This document shows, in pieces, positions 16,518-25,061 of a stretch of DNA of 64,000 nt (positions within the stretch are counted from its first letter, which is position 1; the number at the start of each line of letters is the position of its first letter). The translations under genes and the position numbers were made by a program. The stretch covers positions 35,228 through 99,227 of the forward strand of contig CAZTMT010000013.1 in NCBI GenBank assembly GCA_964615335.1, read 5' to 3'. Origin of the DNA: HR10 sp964615335. Its GTDB lineage: Bacteria > Acidobacteriota > Blastocatellia > HR10. The notes beneath the pieces were generated by a model. It was not told the origin of the DNA, made no database searches, and saw only the letters and a list, made by a program, of their open reading frames with translations.

Positions 16518-17540
16518 ATGAAGCGCTTGTTCTGGCTCGGATGGCTCGCAGTCTCGATCGTTTTGACTCCACTTCATGCTCTTGCGGCTCAAGAAACCCT
16601 CTGGCAGGCGACCAGTGGCCCGACGACGTATCCCATTCAGGCGCTCGCCATTAGCCCCGATGGCCTTGTCTTCGCCGGCACGGACGGAGGCGGCATCTTC
16701 CGCTCTGAGGATGAGGGGGTGACCTGGACTCCGGTTAACCGAGGGCTGACCCACCCGTATGTGAGCGCCCTGGTGATAGATCCCGAGGGACGAATCTTCG
16801 CCGGAACAGGCAGCCTCTCGGCCGGAGGCAGCGGCGTCTTTCGCTCCGATGATCGGGGAGAGACGTGGACGGCTATCAACACGGGCCTGCGCAATCCCCA
16901 TATCGTCTCGCTGGCTCTGGACCGCTCAAACCAGATTCTCTACGCCGGGACGTGGGATCTCCCCAAGAATCCGGGAGGAGTCTTTCGCTCGACCGATGGG
17001 GGACGGACATGGGAGCGCGCCAGCAGCGGCTTGAAAAACCCCTACGTGCTCTCGCTCGCCATTGGTCCTGGCGGCGAGATCTACGCTGGAACAGGGACAC
17101 TGCGCCTCTCAGGCGCTCTGGGCGGGAGCGTCTTCCGCTCCACGGACTTCGGAGCCAGTTGGGTTGAGCTGGGCGCCGGCATGGAAGATGTTCCCGTGAC
17201 CTCGCTGCTTGTGACGGCACAAGGACAGGTGTGGGCGGGGACCTACAATGGGGACATCTACCGGCTGATCGGTCGGAGCTGGGTTCGCTATTTCCGGTTC
17301 GAAGCGATCGTCTTCTCCCTGGTCGCCAACGCGCAGGGAGATCTGTTTGCAGCTACCTATGGGGCGGGAGTCTTCCGCTCGACCGATGGGGGACGGACGT
17401 GGACCCCCATGAACGCGGGCTTGGGCGATCTCTACGTCATCTCTCTGGCCCTGATGCCGACGCGCGGTCTGCTTTTTGCCGGGACCTCGGCCGCTGGCGC
17501 CTTTCGCCGCACCCTGCCGGCGCCCGATGCGGGGTCATAG
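16518..17540 (+). CDS. Secreted Asp-box (BNR/sortilin-like) beta-propeller protein
   Basis: This 340-residue protein starts with a signal peptide (about residues 1-24, cleavage near ALAAQE). It is built from about seven repeats of 40-50 residues. Five hold a clear Asp-box (SxDxGxTW), such as FRSEDEGVTWTP, FRSDDRGETWTA and FRSTDGGRTWER. This predicts a beta-propeller like those of sialidases, YCF48 and VPS10 proteins, but no glycosidase catalytic residues are seen, so it is probably a binding or structural protein outside the cytoplasm. Two stretches near 16980-17010 and 17368-17400 are almost identical in DNA, a sign of recent repeat duplication. A paralogue lies at 27014. Confidence 0.75.
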   Translation: MKRLFWLGWLAVSIVLTPLHALAAQETLWQATSGPTTYPIQALAISPDGLVFAGTDGGGIFRSEDEGVTWTPVNRGLTHPYVSALVIDPEGRIFAGTGSLSAGGSGVFRSDDRGETWTAINTGLRNPHIVSLALDRSNQILYAGTWDLPKNPGGVFRSTDGGRTWERASSGLKNPYVLSLAIGPGGEIYAGTGTLRLSGALGGSVFRSTDFGASWVELGAGMEDVPVTSLLVTAQGQVWAGTYNGDIYRLIGRSWVRYFRFEAIVFSLVANAQGDLFAATYGAGVFRSTDGGRTWTPMNAGLGDLYVISLALMPTRGLLFAGTSAAGAFRRTLPAPDAGS

Positions 17541-17631
17541 GGCTTCCGGGGAAGCGCTCCGGAGATAACTCCATCACAGACAAACCCTTACCCGAAAAAG
17601 GGGGTCCTTCCCACCCCGCCCGAAAAAAGCT

Positions 17632-17661
17632 TTGACATCGGCGGAGAACTTCTGCTAAATT
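17632..17661 (+). promoter_or_regulatory. Sigma-70 promoter for the polyamine cluster
   Basis: TTGACA (17632-17637), 18-bp spacer, TAAATT (17656-17661) with TGC just before it (extended -10). It lies about 45 bp upstream of speA. Confidence 0.6.
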
Positions 17662-17706
17662 ACCCTGCTTGAGCGTCGGAAAACCAGAGCCGAGGGTGGA
17701 CGGAAA

Positions 17707-19605
17707 TTGAGCAAAATTTCTGTCGAGCAGACGATCCAAACCTATGGAATTGAGAATTGGGGCGCAGGATATTTCGGGATCAACAAGCTGGGTCACCTCA
17801 CGGTCCGACCGACGAAAAACGGCGCGCGCGCGGCGGATGTCCTCGCCATTGTGGAGCATCTGATCTCGCGGTGCCGATTGAAGCCTCCCCTGCTGTTGCG
17901 ATTCCCACAGATCATCGCCAGCCAGATTCGCGAGCTGCATTCGGCCTTCGCTCAAGCCATTCGGGAATTCGACTATCGCGGAGCCCATCTGGCCGTCTAT
18001 CCGATGAAGGTGAACCCGCGGCGCGATGTCGTGGAGACCTTCCTGCAGGAGGGGAGCAAGTATAACTACGGCCTGGAGGTGGGGACCAAGGCGGAACTGT
18101 ATGCAGCTCTGGCTCTGGAGCAGGCCCCGGAATCTCTGCTCGTCTGCAACGGGTTCAAGGACGAAGCCTTCATCGAGATGGCGTTTTTGGCCGGTCGGAT
18201 CGGCAAACGGACGTTCGTCGTCATCGAGAAGCTGAACGAGTTGGGGATTTTCCTGGGGCGAGCAGCGCACTCGGAGCTGTGGCCGCAACTGGGCGTCCGC
18301 GTCAAGCTCTATTCGCGCGGAAGTGGCCGGTGGGAAAAATCCGGGGGCGAGACGGCAAAATTCGGCCTGACGACGACCGAGACGCTGGAGGTCATCAAGC
18401 GGCTTCGGGAACATCGCCTGCTGGATCGCTTGAAAATGCTGCATTGCCATATCGGCTCGCAGATCACCGACATCCGCCGTATCAAAAACGCCATCCGCGA
18501 GGCGGCCCGCGTCTACGCGAAGATGCGCAAAATGGGCGTGGATATTCAGTATCTGAACGTCGGCGGCGGCATGGGCGTGGACTATGATGGCAGCCACTCC
18601 TCGTTCGAATCCTCGGCCAACTACACGATGCAGGAGTTCGCCAACGACGTCGTCTACACAGTCTCCAGCATCTGCGCCGACGAGAACGTCCCCGAGCCCA
18701 TTCTGGTCACCGAGTCGGGGCGCATCCTGACGGCCTATCACGCCATGATCATCGTCAACGTGCAGGACGAGATCGAGACCGTGATCGATGAGATCGCGCC
18801 CACGGATGTGGACGAGGACGATCCGCAGGTCGTGCTGGAGTTACGCGATCTCCGAGATCACATCACGTCGAAGAACTACCGCGAGTACTACCACGATGCC
18901 CTGGAGCATAAAGACGAGCTGGTGACCCTGTTCAATCTGGGATACATTGACCTGGAGGATCGCGCCAAAGGGGAAGTGCTCTTCTGGCAGATCCTGGACC
19001 GCGTCGAACACTTCGCCCGCCAATCGAAAGCCTTTCGCGAGGAGGTCGAGGAGTTGCGGAAGCTCCTGGCGGCCAAATATCTCTGCAATTTCTCGGTCTT
19101 CCGCGCGGTCCCCGACGCCTGGGCTCTGGATCACCTCTTCCCTATCATGCCGATTCATAAACTGAATGAGCCACCCACGGAGACGGCGACTCTGGTGGAT
19201 CTGACCTGCGACTCCGATGGTGTCATTGATAAGTTCGTGGATGTGAAAGACGTCAAGGAGGTCCTCGAGGTCCACCCCTTCACGCACGAGCCATACTATC
19301 TGGCCATCCTCCTGGTCGGCGCCTATCAGGAGGCCATGGGCAACTTCCATAATCTCCTGGGGACGCTCAACGAAGCCCATATCCTGCTGGATGAAGAAGG
19401 GGGCTTTCACGTGCAGAAGATCATCCCGGGGCAGCGCCTGGAGGAGGTGCTCGCGCTAGCCCGCTATGATCGTCCCTTTCTGCAGGAGGGGTTTCGGCGC
19501 AATCTCGCGCAGGCTATCCGTCGCGGGCATCTCTCCGATCAGGAGGAAGCCCAGATGGACGAGCGCTACCACGCGTACGCTCAGAAATACACTTACCTGG
19601 AATGA
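17707..19605 (+). CDS. speA: Biosynthetic arginine decarboxylase
   Basis: This 632-residue PLP enzyme converts arginine to agmatine, the first step of polyamine synthesis in many bacteria. The PLP-lysine motif YPMKVNPRRDVVETF lies near residue 100. GLEVGTKAEL, CHIGSQITDIRRIK, LNVGGGMGVDYDGSHS and VTESGRILTAYHAM follow in the order expected for SpeA. The start codon is TTG at 17707, with GAGGGTGG a few bases upstream. The deoxyhypusine-synthase homologue begins 6 bp after its stop, so the two are co-transcribed. Confidence 0.94.
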   Translation: MSKISVEQTIQTYGIENWGAGYFGINKLGHLTVRPTKNGARAADVLAIVEHLISRCRLKPPLLLRFPQIIASQIRELHSAFAQAIREFDYRGAHLAVYPMKVNPRRDVVETFLQEGSKYNYGLEVGTKAELYAALALEQAPESLLVCNGFKDEAFIEMAFLAGRIGKRTFVVIEKLNELGIFLGRAAHSELWPQLGVRVKLYSRGSGRWEKSGGETAKFGLTTTETLEVIKRLREHRLLDRLKMLHCHIGSQITDIRRIKNAIREAARVYAKMRKMGVDIQYLNVGGGMGVDYDGSHSSFESSANYTMQEFANDVVYTVSSICADENVPEPILVTESGRILTAYHAMIIVNVQDEIETVIDEIAPTDVDEDDPQVVLELRDLRDHITSKNYREYYHDALEHKDELVTLFNLGYIDLEDRAKGEVLFWQILDRVEHFARQSKAFREEVEELRKLLAAKYLCNFSVFRAVPDAWALDHLFPIMPIHKLNEPPTETATLVDLTCDSDGVIDKFVDVKDVKEVLEVHPFTHEPYYLAILLVGAYQEAMGNFHNLLGTLNEAHILLDEEGGFHVQKIIPGQRLEEVLALARYDRPFLQEGFRRNLAQAIRRGHLSDQEEAQMDERYHAYAQKYTYLE

Positions 19606-19611
19606 ACGGCT

Positions 19612-20664
19612 ATGATGGTCATTCGCAAGACGAAAAGCGCTAAATTCCTCACCACACCGACCCGCCCCATCCAGATCGATCGGGATCGGTCCGTCGCCGG
19701 CCTGCTCGATAAGATGGAGGGCATCTCTTTCCAGGGTCGGAATCTGGCCCTGGCGCGCAATATCTGGAAGAAGATGCTCGCCGACCACGTGACGATCCTC
19801 ATGGGGCTGGCCGGATGGGCCGTTCCGGCGGGCATGCGGCGTCTGGTGGCCTATTTGATTAAAAACCGATTCATTGATGTGCTGGTCACAACGGGCACCA
19901 ATCTCTTTCATGATCTGCACGAAACGCTGGGACGCTATCACTACATCGGGAGCCCCAATCTCGATGATGCCGAGCTGCAAGAGGCTCTCGTGGATCGGAT
20001 GTACGACACGCTGGGCAGTGAGGTCGAATTCCGCGAGGCCGATGAATGGATCGGAAACTTCATCGCGCAACTGGATCTCAGCCGCCCCTACTCGACGCGC
20101 GAGTTCTTCTACCTGCTGGGGCGCGAGCTGGCCGAGATCGCCACAGAGGACGGTATCCTCACATCGGCCTACAAGGCGAAAGTCCCCATCTTCTGCCCCG
20201 CCGTGGCCGACTCCTCGATCGCCGTGGGCTTGGCCATCAGCCGCGTCGAGCGCAAGACGGTCTTTCAGTTCGACATCGTTCAGGATGTGGTCGAGATCGC
20301 GCAGATCGTCAGCCGGGCGCCCAAGACGGGCATCATCTGCTTTGATGGAGGCAGCCCTAAGCAGTTCTTGCAGCAGGCCGAGACCACAGCCGCCATGCTC
20401 AAGGCCAATGCCCGGGGGCATCACTACGCGATTCAGGTCATCACCGATCCCCCCTACTTTGGCACGGTCTCCGGCTCCACATTTGAGGAAGCCCAAAGCT
20501 GGGGGGCGATCGCCAAAGGGGCTCAGACGGTCACCGTCTACTGCGACACGACCATCGCCATGCCGCTTCTGGTGACGGCTCTGTCCCAAGGGGCGATCCG
20601 CGAGGCGAAGGTGCGCCGCCGGCCCACCTTCGTCATGGGACGCGAGCTGCGCGTCAATTACTGA
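19612..20664 (+). CDS. Deoxyhypusine synthase homologue (SpeY-like)
   Basis: This 350-residue protein belongs to the deoxyhypusine synthase fold. VTTGTNLFHDLHE, GIICFDGGSPKQFLQQ and EEAQSWGAIAKGAQTV can be lined up with the eukaryotic enzyme. Bacteria lack eIF5A, so it cannot make deoxyhypusine on that protein. A homologue called SpeY is needed for homospermidine in the cyanobacterium Anabaena, where it works with SpeA and SpeB, the same set as here. The residues that line up with the catalytic His and Lys of human deoxyhypusine synthase appear changed: GGSPKQF where GGxxKHH is expected, and WGAIAKG where WGKI is expected. The likely role is homospermidine or spermidine-type synthesis; the exact reaction is an inference. 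Confidence 0.8.
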   Translation: MMVIRKTKSAKFLTTPTRPIQIDRDRSVAGLLDKMEGISFQGRNLALARNIWKKMLADHVTILMGLAGWAVPAGMRRLVAYLIKNRFIDVLVTTGTNLFHDLHETLGRYHYIGSPNLDDAELQEALVDRMYDTLGSEVEFREADEWIGNFIAQLDLSRPYSTREFFYLLGRELAEIATEDGILTSAYKAKVPIFCPAVADSSIAVGLAISRVERKTVFQFDIVQDVVEIAQIVSRAPKTGIICFDGGSPKQFLQQAETTAAMLKANARGHHYAIQVITDPPYFGTVSGSTFEEAQSWGAIAKGAQTVTVYCDTTIAMPLLVTALSQGAIREAKVRRRPTFVMGRELRVNY

Positions 20665-20953
20665 ACCCGCACGGCGCCGTGCGAGGACGCTCGATGACGT
20701 TCTCACGGGCAGCGTCGCCTGCAGCCTTGGAGGAGCGGAGAAGCCTAATCTCTCGGACGCGCTCGGTCGGCTCACAAGGGCGACCCGGTGGGCACGCCAA
20801 GAGATATGTCTTCGGGGAGGCCGTCACTCACCTCGGGACTCACGCGATGGGTCTCTTGCGAGCATCCGCACCGCACGGAGGAGAGCGCAGCCCTCTGTGG
20901 GCTCTGCCGGCGATCCCTCCAGCCGACAGAATCCCTTCTGCGGAGAACGGCCC

Positions 20954-21862
20954 ATGAGCGCTTCCGATCTCACGTTCAATTTCGGCGGCCTGCCCGATCC
21001 GTATGCCGCCTTTGAGACGGCGCGCATCCTGATCTGGCCTGTGCCCTTTGAGGCGACGACGACCTTCCTCAAGGGCACAGCTCTTGGCCCGCACGCCATC
21101 ATCGAAGCGTCTCGCCATCTGGAACTTTATGACGAAGAGCTGGATGCCGAAGTCTATCGCCTGGGGATTCACACTCTCCCTCCGGCCGACATCAATGCCG
21201 CGGTGGAAGAGGTCATGAAACGCCTCCGTGCCGAAACGCGGCGCCTCCTGGAGACGGGAAAATTCCTCTGCGCGCTCGGGGGCGAGCACTCGATCACCAG
21301 CCCGATCGTGGCGGCCTTCGCCGACCGCTATCCCGATCTGAGCGTCCTGCAAATTGACGCGCACGCTGATCTGCGCCCCAGCTACGAGGGCACCCCATAC
21401 AGCCATGCCTCGGTCGCCGCGCGACTGGTCGAGATCTGTCCGGTCGTGCAGGTCGGCATTCGCGCGCTCTCGCGAGAAGAAGCGCACGCGCTGCGGCGAC
21501 TTCCCATAGCGACCTTCTTCGCCAAGGACCTGAAGGACCCTGCGGAGTGGATCCCTCGGGTCATCGAGAAGCTCTCCGAACACGTCTACCTGACCATAGA
21601 TGTGGACGGCCTGGACCCCTCGCTCATCCCCGCCACGGGCACGCCGGAACCCGGAGGCCTCTCCTGGTCCGATACGCTCTCTTTGATTCGCGAAACAGCT
21701 CAGCACCGAACCATCGTCGGCATGGACGTGACTGAGCTGTGCCCCATGCCGGGACAGGAAGCGTCGAATTTCATCGTGGCCAAGCTCATCTATAAGGCCC
21801 TGGGCTATATCTTCCACCGCGAGCTTCCTCATGAAGATGCGGAAGAGATCCCCGGCGACTGA
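20954..21862 (+). CDS. speB: Agmatinase (ureohydrolase family)
   Basis: This 302-residue protein has all Mn-binding motifs of the arginase/agmatinase family: GGEHSIT near residue 115, DAHADLRPSY with YSHAS near 140-155, and DVDGLDPSLIPATGTPEPGG near 220. The last is typical of agmatinases. It should split agmatine, or an N1-aminopropyl derivative of it, into urea and the amine. The start at 20954 is preferred to the in-frame codon at 20897, because family similarity begins here and GGAG lies 9 nt upstream. It follows speY by 289 bp, in which I see no gene, only a 14-bp palindrome at 20669-20682. Confidence 0.9.
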   Translation: MSASDLTFNFGGLPDPYAAFETARILIWPVPFEATTTFLKGTALGPHAIIEASRHLELYDEELDAEVYRLGIHTLPPADINAAVEEVMKRLRAETRRLLETGKFLCALGGEHSITSPIVAAFADRYPDLSVLQIDAHADLRPSYEGTPYSHASVAARLVEICPVVQVGIRALSREEAHALRRLPIATFFAKDLKDPAEWIPRVIEKLSEHVYLTIDVDGLDPSLIPATGTPEPGGLSWSDTLSLIRETAQHRTIVGMDVTELCPMPGQEASNFIVAKLIYKALGYIFHRELPHEDAEEIPGD

Positions 21863-21995
21863 ACATCCCATGCTGTGGCCTCTCGGAGGAAGCCCGGCGC
21901 GATCACGCGGGCTCTTCTGCCTGAGACAGCTCGCTCTCTCCGAATCCGGACTTCGCGGGAAGGCCCGCTGCGGAGAATGCGCCCGCTGAACGCGT

Positions 21996-22871
21996 ATGAA
22001 CGAAGGACTCAAGCTTGGAGATGTCGTCCTGCTGTACTCCCCGGACCGAAAGACATATCTTGTGACGCTTGGCGAAGGCGGCACGCTCGGGACCCATGTG
22101 GGAGAGATTCGTCACGCCGATGTGCTCGGAAGACAGTACGGCGAGATCGTGCGCAGCTCGACCGGTCAACCTTTCGTCATCCTCGAGCCCACGCTCGAAG
22201 ATCGGATGATGAAGGTCCGACGGCTGACGCAGATCATCTATCCCAAGGATGCCGGCCTGATCCTCATCAAGACAGGGGTCTCAGCGGGCATGCGCGTCAT
22301 CGAATGCGGCGTCGGCTCGGGAGCCGCCACGCTCTGCCTGGCCACAGCCGTTGCGCCCACAGGCAAAGTCTACGCCTATGATCGCGAGGAGCGATTTCTG
22401 GAACTCGCGCGAGCGAATGTCCAGAGGGCCGGACTGGCTCATGTGGTCGAGTTCAAACAGCGCGACGTCGCCGAGGGGTTCGACGAAGAGGAAGTGGACG
22501 TCGTCCTTCTGGATCTCCCCTCGCCCTGGGAGGGCGTGCCCGCCGCTCGGCGAGCCCTTCGAGGCGGCGGACGCCTGGCCTCGATTTCCCCCACCTATAA
22601 TCAGGTCGAGCGCATGGTCGCCACGCTCGAAGCCGAAGGTTTCGTGATGATCGAGACCGTCGAGGTCTTGCTACGACATCTCCTTGTCCGCCCGGGCAGG
22701 ACGCGCCCCTTTGAACGGATGATCGGACACACGGGATTTCTCACTTTCGCGCGACGCGCTCTGCAGCCCCTGCGAGGACGGGATGAAGGCGAGCCGGAGA
22801 TCGAGCCCCCCTCGCCAGACGATCCCCCCAATCGCGCGGAGTCTTCCGCCATTTCCCCCTTGACCCCATGA
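21996..22871 (+). CDS. trmI: tRNA (adenine-N1)-methyltransferase, TrmI family
   Basis: This 291-residue class I methyltransferase makes 1-methyladenosine at position 58 of tRNA. An N-terminal beta domain (LKLGDVVLLYSPDRKTYLV) is followed by the SAM site VIECGVGSGAATLCLA near residue 105. VVLLDLPSPWEG holds the catalytic Asp region. In thermophiles this modification is needed for growth at high temperature, which fits a thermophilic host. It overlaps the fur-family gene by 4 bp. The C-terminal 25 residues are rich in Pro, Glu and Ser and are probably disordered. Confidence 0.88.
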   Translation: MNEGLKLGDVVLLYSPDRKTYLVTLGEGGTLGTHVGEIRHADVLGRQYGEIVRSSTGQPFVILEPTLEDRMMKVRRLTQIIYPKDAGLILIKTGVSAGMRVIECGVGSGAATLCLATAVAPTGKVYAYDREERFLELARANVQRAGLAHVVEFKQRDVAEGFDEEEVDVVLLDLPSPWEGVPAARRALRGGGRLASISPTYNQVERMVATLEAEGFVMIETVEVLLRHLLVRPGRTRPFERMIGHTGFLTFARRALQPLRGRDEGEPEIEPPSPDDPPNRAESSAISPLTP

Positions 22872-23386
22872 GCTTCATGGATTTTAATGTTTTCTCGCAG
22901 AGAAAAATCACTTTTGGGGGAAGAGAGACATTGCGGGCGAGGGATGAGACGATCAAGGCGCGAGTGGCTCAGTTTGTCGAGCACTGCCGCGCGCGCGGAT
23001 TGAGCGTGACGCCGCAACGGCTCGCGATCTATCGTGCCGTGATCAGCTCGGCCAAGCACCCGAGTGCCGAGGACGTCTACCGACGCATCCGCCGTCAGTA
23101 TCCGACGATCTCCCTGGCTACCGTCTACAAGACCCTGGAGACGCTGGAGAAGGAAGGCTTGATCTCGAAAGTAACGCCCCTGCATGAGACGGCGCGCTAC
23201 GACGCCAACCGAGCACACCACCATCACCTCATCTGCGTCCGCTGCCATACGATTGAGGATTTCTCCGCCGAAGCGTTCGACCGCCTTCCTCTGCCCAAAG
23301 AGGTCACGGCCTCCTGGCAGATTCTCGACTGCACGGTGCATGTGCTCGGAATCTGCCGGGAGTGTCAGAAAAAGGAGAGGGCGTGA
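22868..23386 (+). CDS. Fur-family transcriptional regulator (PerR-like)
   Basis: This 172-residue protein has the winged-helix domain of the Fur family (LSVTPQRLAIYRAV, SAEDVYRRIRRQYPTISLATVYKTLETLEK). It then has RAHHHHLICVRCHTIEDF with regulatory-metal histidines. Two CxxC pairs (CVRC and CREC) build the structural zinc site. The exact metal cannot be settled; PerR-type peroxide sensing or iron sensing are both possible. An N-terminal extension of about 30 residues precedes the domain. Its start ATG overlaps the trmI stop. Confidence 0.85.
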   Translation: MSFMDFNVFSQRKITFGGRETLRARDETIKARVAQFVEHCRARGLSVTPQRLAIYRAVISSAKHPSAEDVYRRIRRQYPTISLATVYKTLETLEKEGLISKVTPLHETARYDANRAHHHHLICVRCHTIEDFSAEAFDRLPLPKEVTASWQILDCTVHVLGICRECQKKERA

Positions 23387-23394
23387 CTTCAGAA

Positions 23395-23595
23395 TCAGCC
23401 TCCCCCGACGAAGTGAACGATCTCCACCCGATCTCCTTCGCGAAGCCTCACACTGGCCCACTGGGCACGGGGGATGACCTCGCGATTCCACTCGATGGCG
23501 ATGCGCTCCGGATTCAGTCCGAGCTGCTCGATTAGCCCCATGAGGGTGAGCCCCTCTGGGATCTCTCGTTCCTCCCCGTTCAGGACGACGCGCAT
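23395..23595 (-). CDS. thiS: Sulfur carrier protein ThiS
   Basis: This 66-residue ubiquitin-like protein starts MRVVLNGEEREIPEG and ends in HFVGGG. The C-terminal Gly-Gly is the site that is adenylylated and thiocarboxylated to donate sulfur for the thiazole of thiamine. No thiG, thiF or thiO lies beside it. It follows the TPR-thioredoxin gene by 10 bp on the same strand and is probably co-transcribed with it. Confidence 0.88.
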   Translation of the reverse strand: MRVVLNGEEREIPEGLTLMGLIEQLGLNPERIAIEWNREVIPRAQWASVRLREGDRVEIVHFVGGG

Positions 23596-23605
23596 GGTCG
23601 TGACC

Positions 23606-24880
23606 TCACTGCGAAGTGGCCGGTTCGTTCAGGACGCGCTGGATCATCCACTCGCAGAGGCTCGGATTCTCGTTCCAGGTGAAGATATACCGAATGCGGC
23701 CCGTGCGATCCACGATGGCGATCGTGGGGACCCAGGTCACATGATAGATCTCGAAGCTGCGCTGGCCCTCATCCAGGGCTGTTCCATAGGGCAGATCGCG
23801 CAGGCGCCTGAAGCGAATGAGGAACTGTTCCTCCTCTTCCTTGGAGGCGCGGCCGACCTCGCGCCCGTTGAAGCCGTAGTAGCGCGTCACGGCGAGGACC
23901 TTCAAGCCCTCCTTGTCATAGCGAGTCGCCCAGGCGCGCAAATGCGGGATCAGGCCGCGACAATCGGGACACCAGGCCGCCCAGAACTCCAGCGCGACGA
24001 CGCGCCCGCGTAAAGCCGAGAGCGTCGTCGGCGATTCCTCCAGCCACTTCGCCACGGTGATCTCCGGCGCCGGCTTCCCGATCAGCTCAAGCTGCCGGAG
24101 CGTGCTCTCGATCTGTGAGACCGTGCGCGTGAGCATTTGAAGCGTCTCGCCTTCAGCCCACGCGGTCTGCCGTTCCAGCTCGCCCTTCAGGCGCTGAAGC
24201 AGAGCGCGACTGTCCGGGATCCTCCCCAAAGCCGCATAAAGCTCGGCCAAAGCGCGCGCCGTTTTCCAGGTGAGGGGGACCAGGCCGCTCTCGCGCGCGG
24301 CCTCATAGGCCTGCTCCTGAGCGCGCAGGGCCTGCTCCAGTTGCCCAGCTCGCGTATGGGCAATGGCCAAGCGCATGGACGCAGCGGCCATCACTTCCTT
24401 GGCATTGAAAGCTCCCGGCGAAATGGCCGCCCTTTCTTCTTCCGCCTCTTTCACTCGTCCGCCCTCACAATACTTCTCGATGAGATAGAGTCGCAGGCGC
24501 TGCCGATCCTCCTCGCTCAGAGCGCGGTCATTCAACAGGTCGCGGAAGACGGCGATCATGTTCTCCACATCGTCGGCCAGGTAGTAGAGATACCCCAGAT
24601 GAAACCGATCTTCGCTTGAGAGATTTCTGCCCTTCAAGCGCGCCGCATATTGCCGCGCGAGTTCCTGGGCGCGTTGGCGCAGCGTCGTGGCCTCGCTCTC
24701 GGCAATGTCCGCCCGTCCGGCTTCGCGCAAGAGCTGATGAACCTCCTCGACATACTGGGCCGCCGAACGCTCGGTCGTCGTTTGCCCGAAAACCGGCCAC
24801 CTCTCCTCAGTCGAAGAGAGGCTCGCGCTGAATCCCACCAGGAGAAGAAGGGGCATCCACCCGGCACACCGCTTTCTCAT
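23606..24880 (-). CDS. Secreted TPR protein with a TlpA-like thioredoxin domain
   Basis: The 424-residue product starts with a signal peptide (about residues 1-25, MRKRCAGWMPLLLLVGF). A helical, TPR-like middle part (about 35-265) follows, and then a TlpA/ResA-type thioredoxin domain with the redox motif WAAWCPDCRGL near residue 305. WVPTIAIVDRTGRIRYIF closes the fold with the cis-Pro region. It is likely a periplasmic thiol reductase. The start at 24880 has GGGGGAT as ribosome-binding site; the frame extends to 25060 but without signal-peptide features. Confidence 0.8.
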   Translation of the reverse strand: MRKRCAGWMPLLLLVGFSASLSSTEERWPVFGQTTTERSAAQYVEEVHQLLREAGRADIAESEATTLRQRAQELARQYAARLKGRNLSSEDRFHLGYLYYLADDVENMIAVFRDLLNDRALSEEDRQRLRLYLIEKYCEGGRVKEAEEERAAISPGAFNAKEVMAAASMRLAIAHTRAGQLEQALRAQEQAYEAARESGLVPLTWKTARALAELYAALGRIPDSRALLQRLKGELERQTAWAEGETLQMLTRTVSQIESTLRQLELIGKPAPEITVAKWLEESPTTLSALRGRVVALEFWAAWCPDCRGLIPHLRAWATRYDKEGLKVLAVTRYYGFNGREVGRASKEEEEQFLIRFRRLRDLPYGTALDEGQRSFEIYHVTWVPTIAIVDRTGRIRYIFTWNENPSLCEWMIQRVLNEPATSQ

Positions 24881-25061
24881 AACATCCCCCCATCGGGCGC
24901 GTCTCCTCGCGCCGTTTCTCATCTCATCGGTCAGGAGTTTACCACAAAGTGCACAGCACCTGAAAGGACCTTCGAGGAATCTCATCCCCGCCGGAGATAA
25001 AAGACCGGGGATCCCGCGCGACATCAGGCGGGATCCCCAGGCGGAGGGCGAGGCGCTCAAC

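Noticed and set aside
20669..20682. Palindrome GCACGGCGCCGTGC as terminator after the speY-like gene
   Set aside because: Too short a stem with no T-run; it may be chance in GC-rich sequence.
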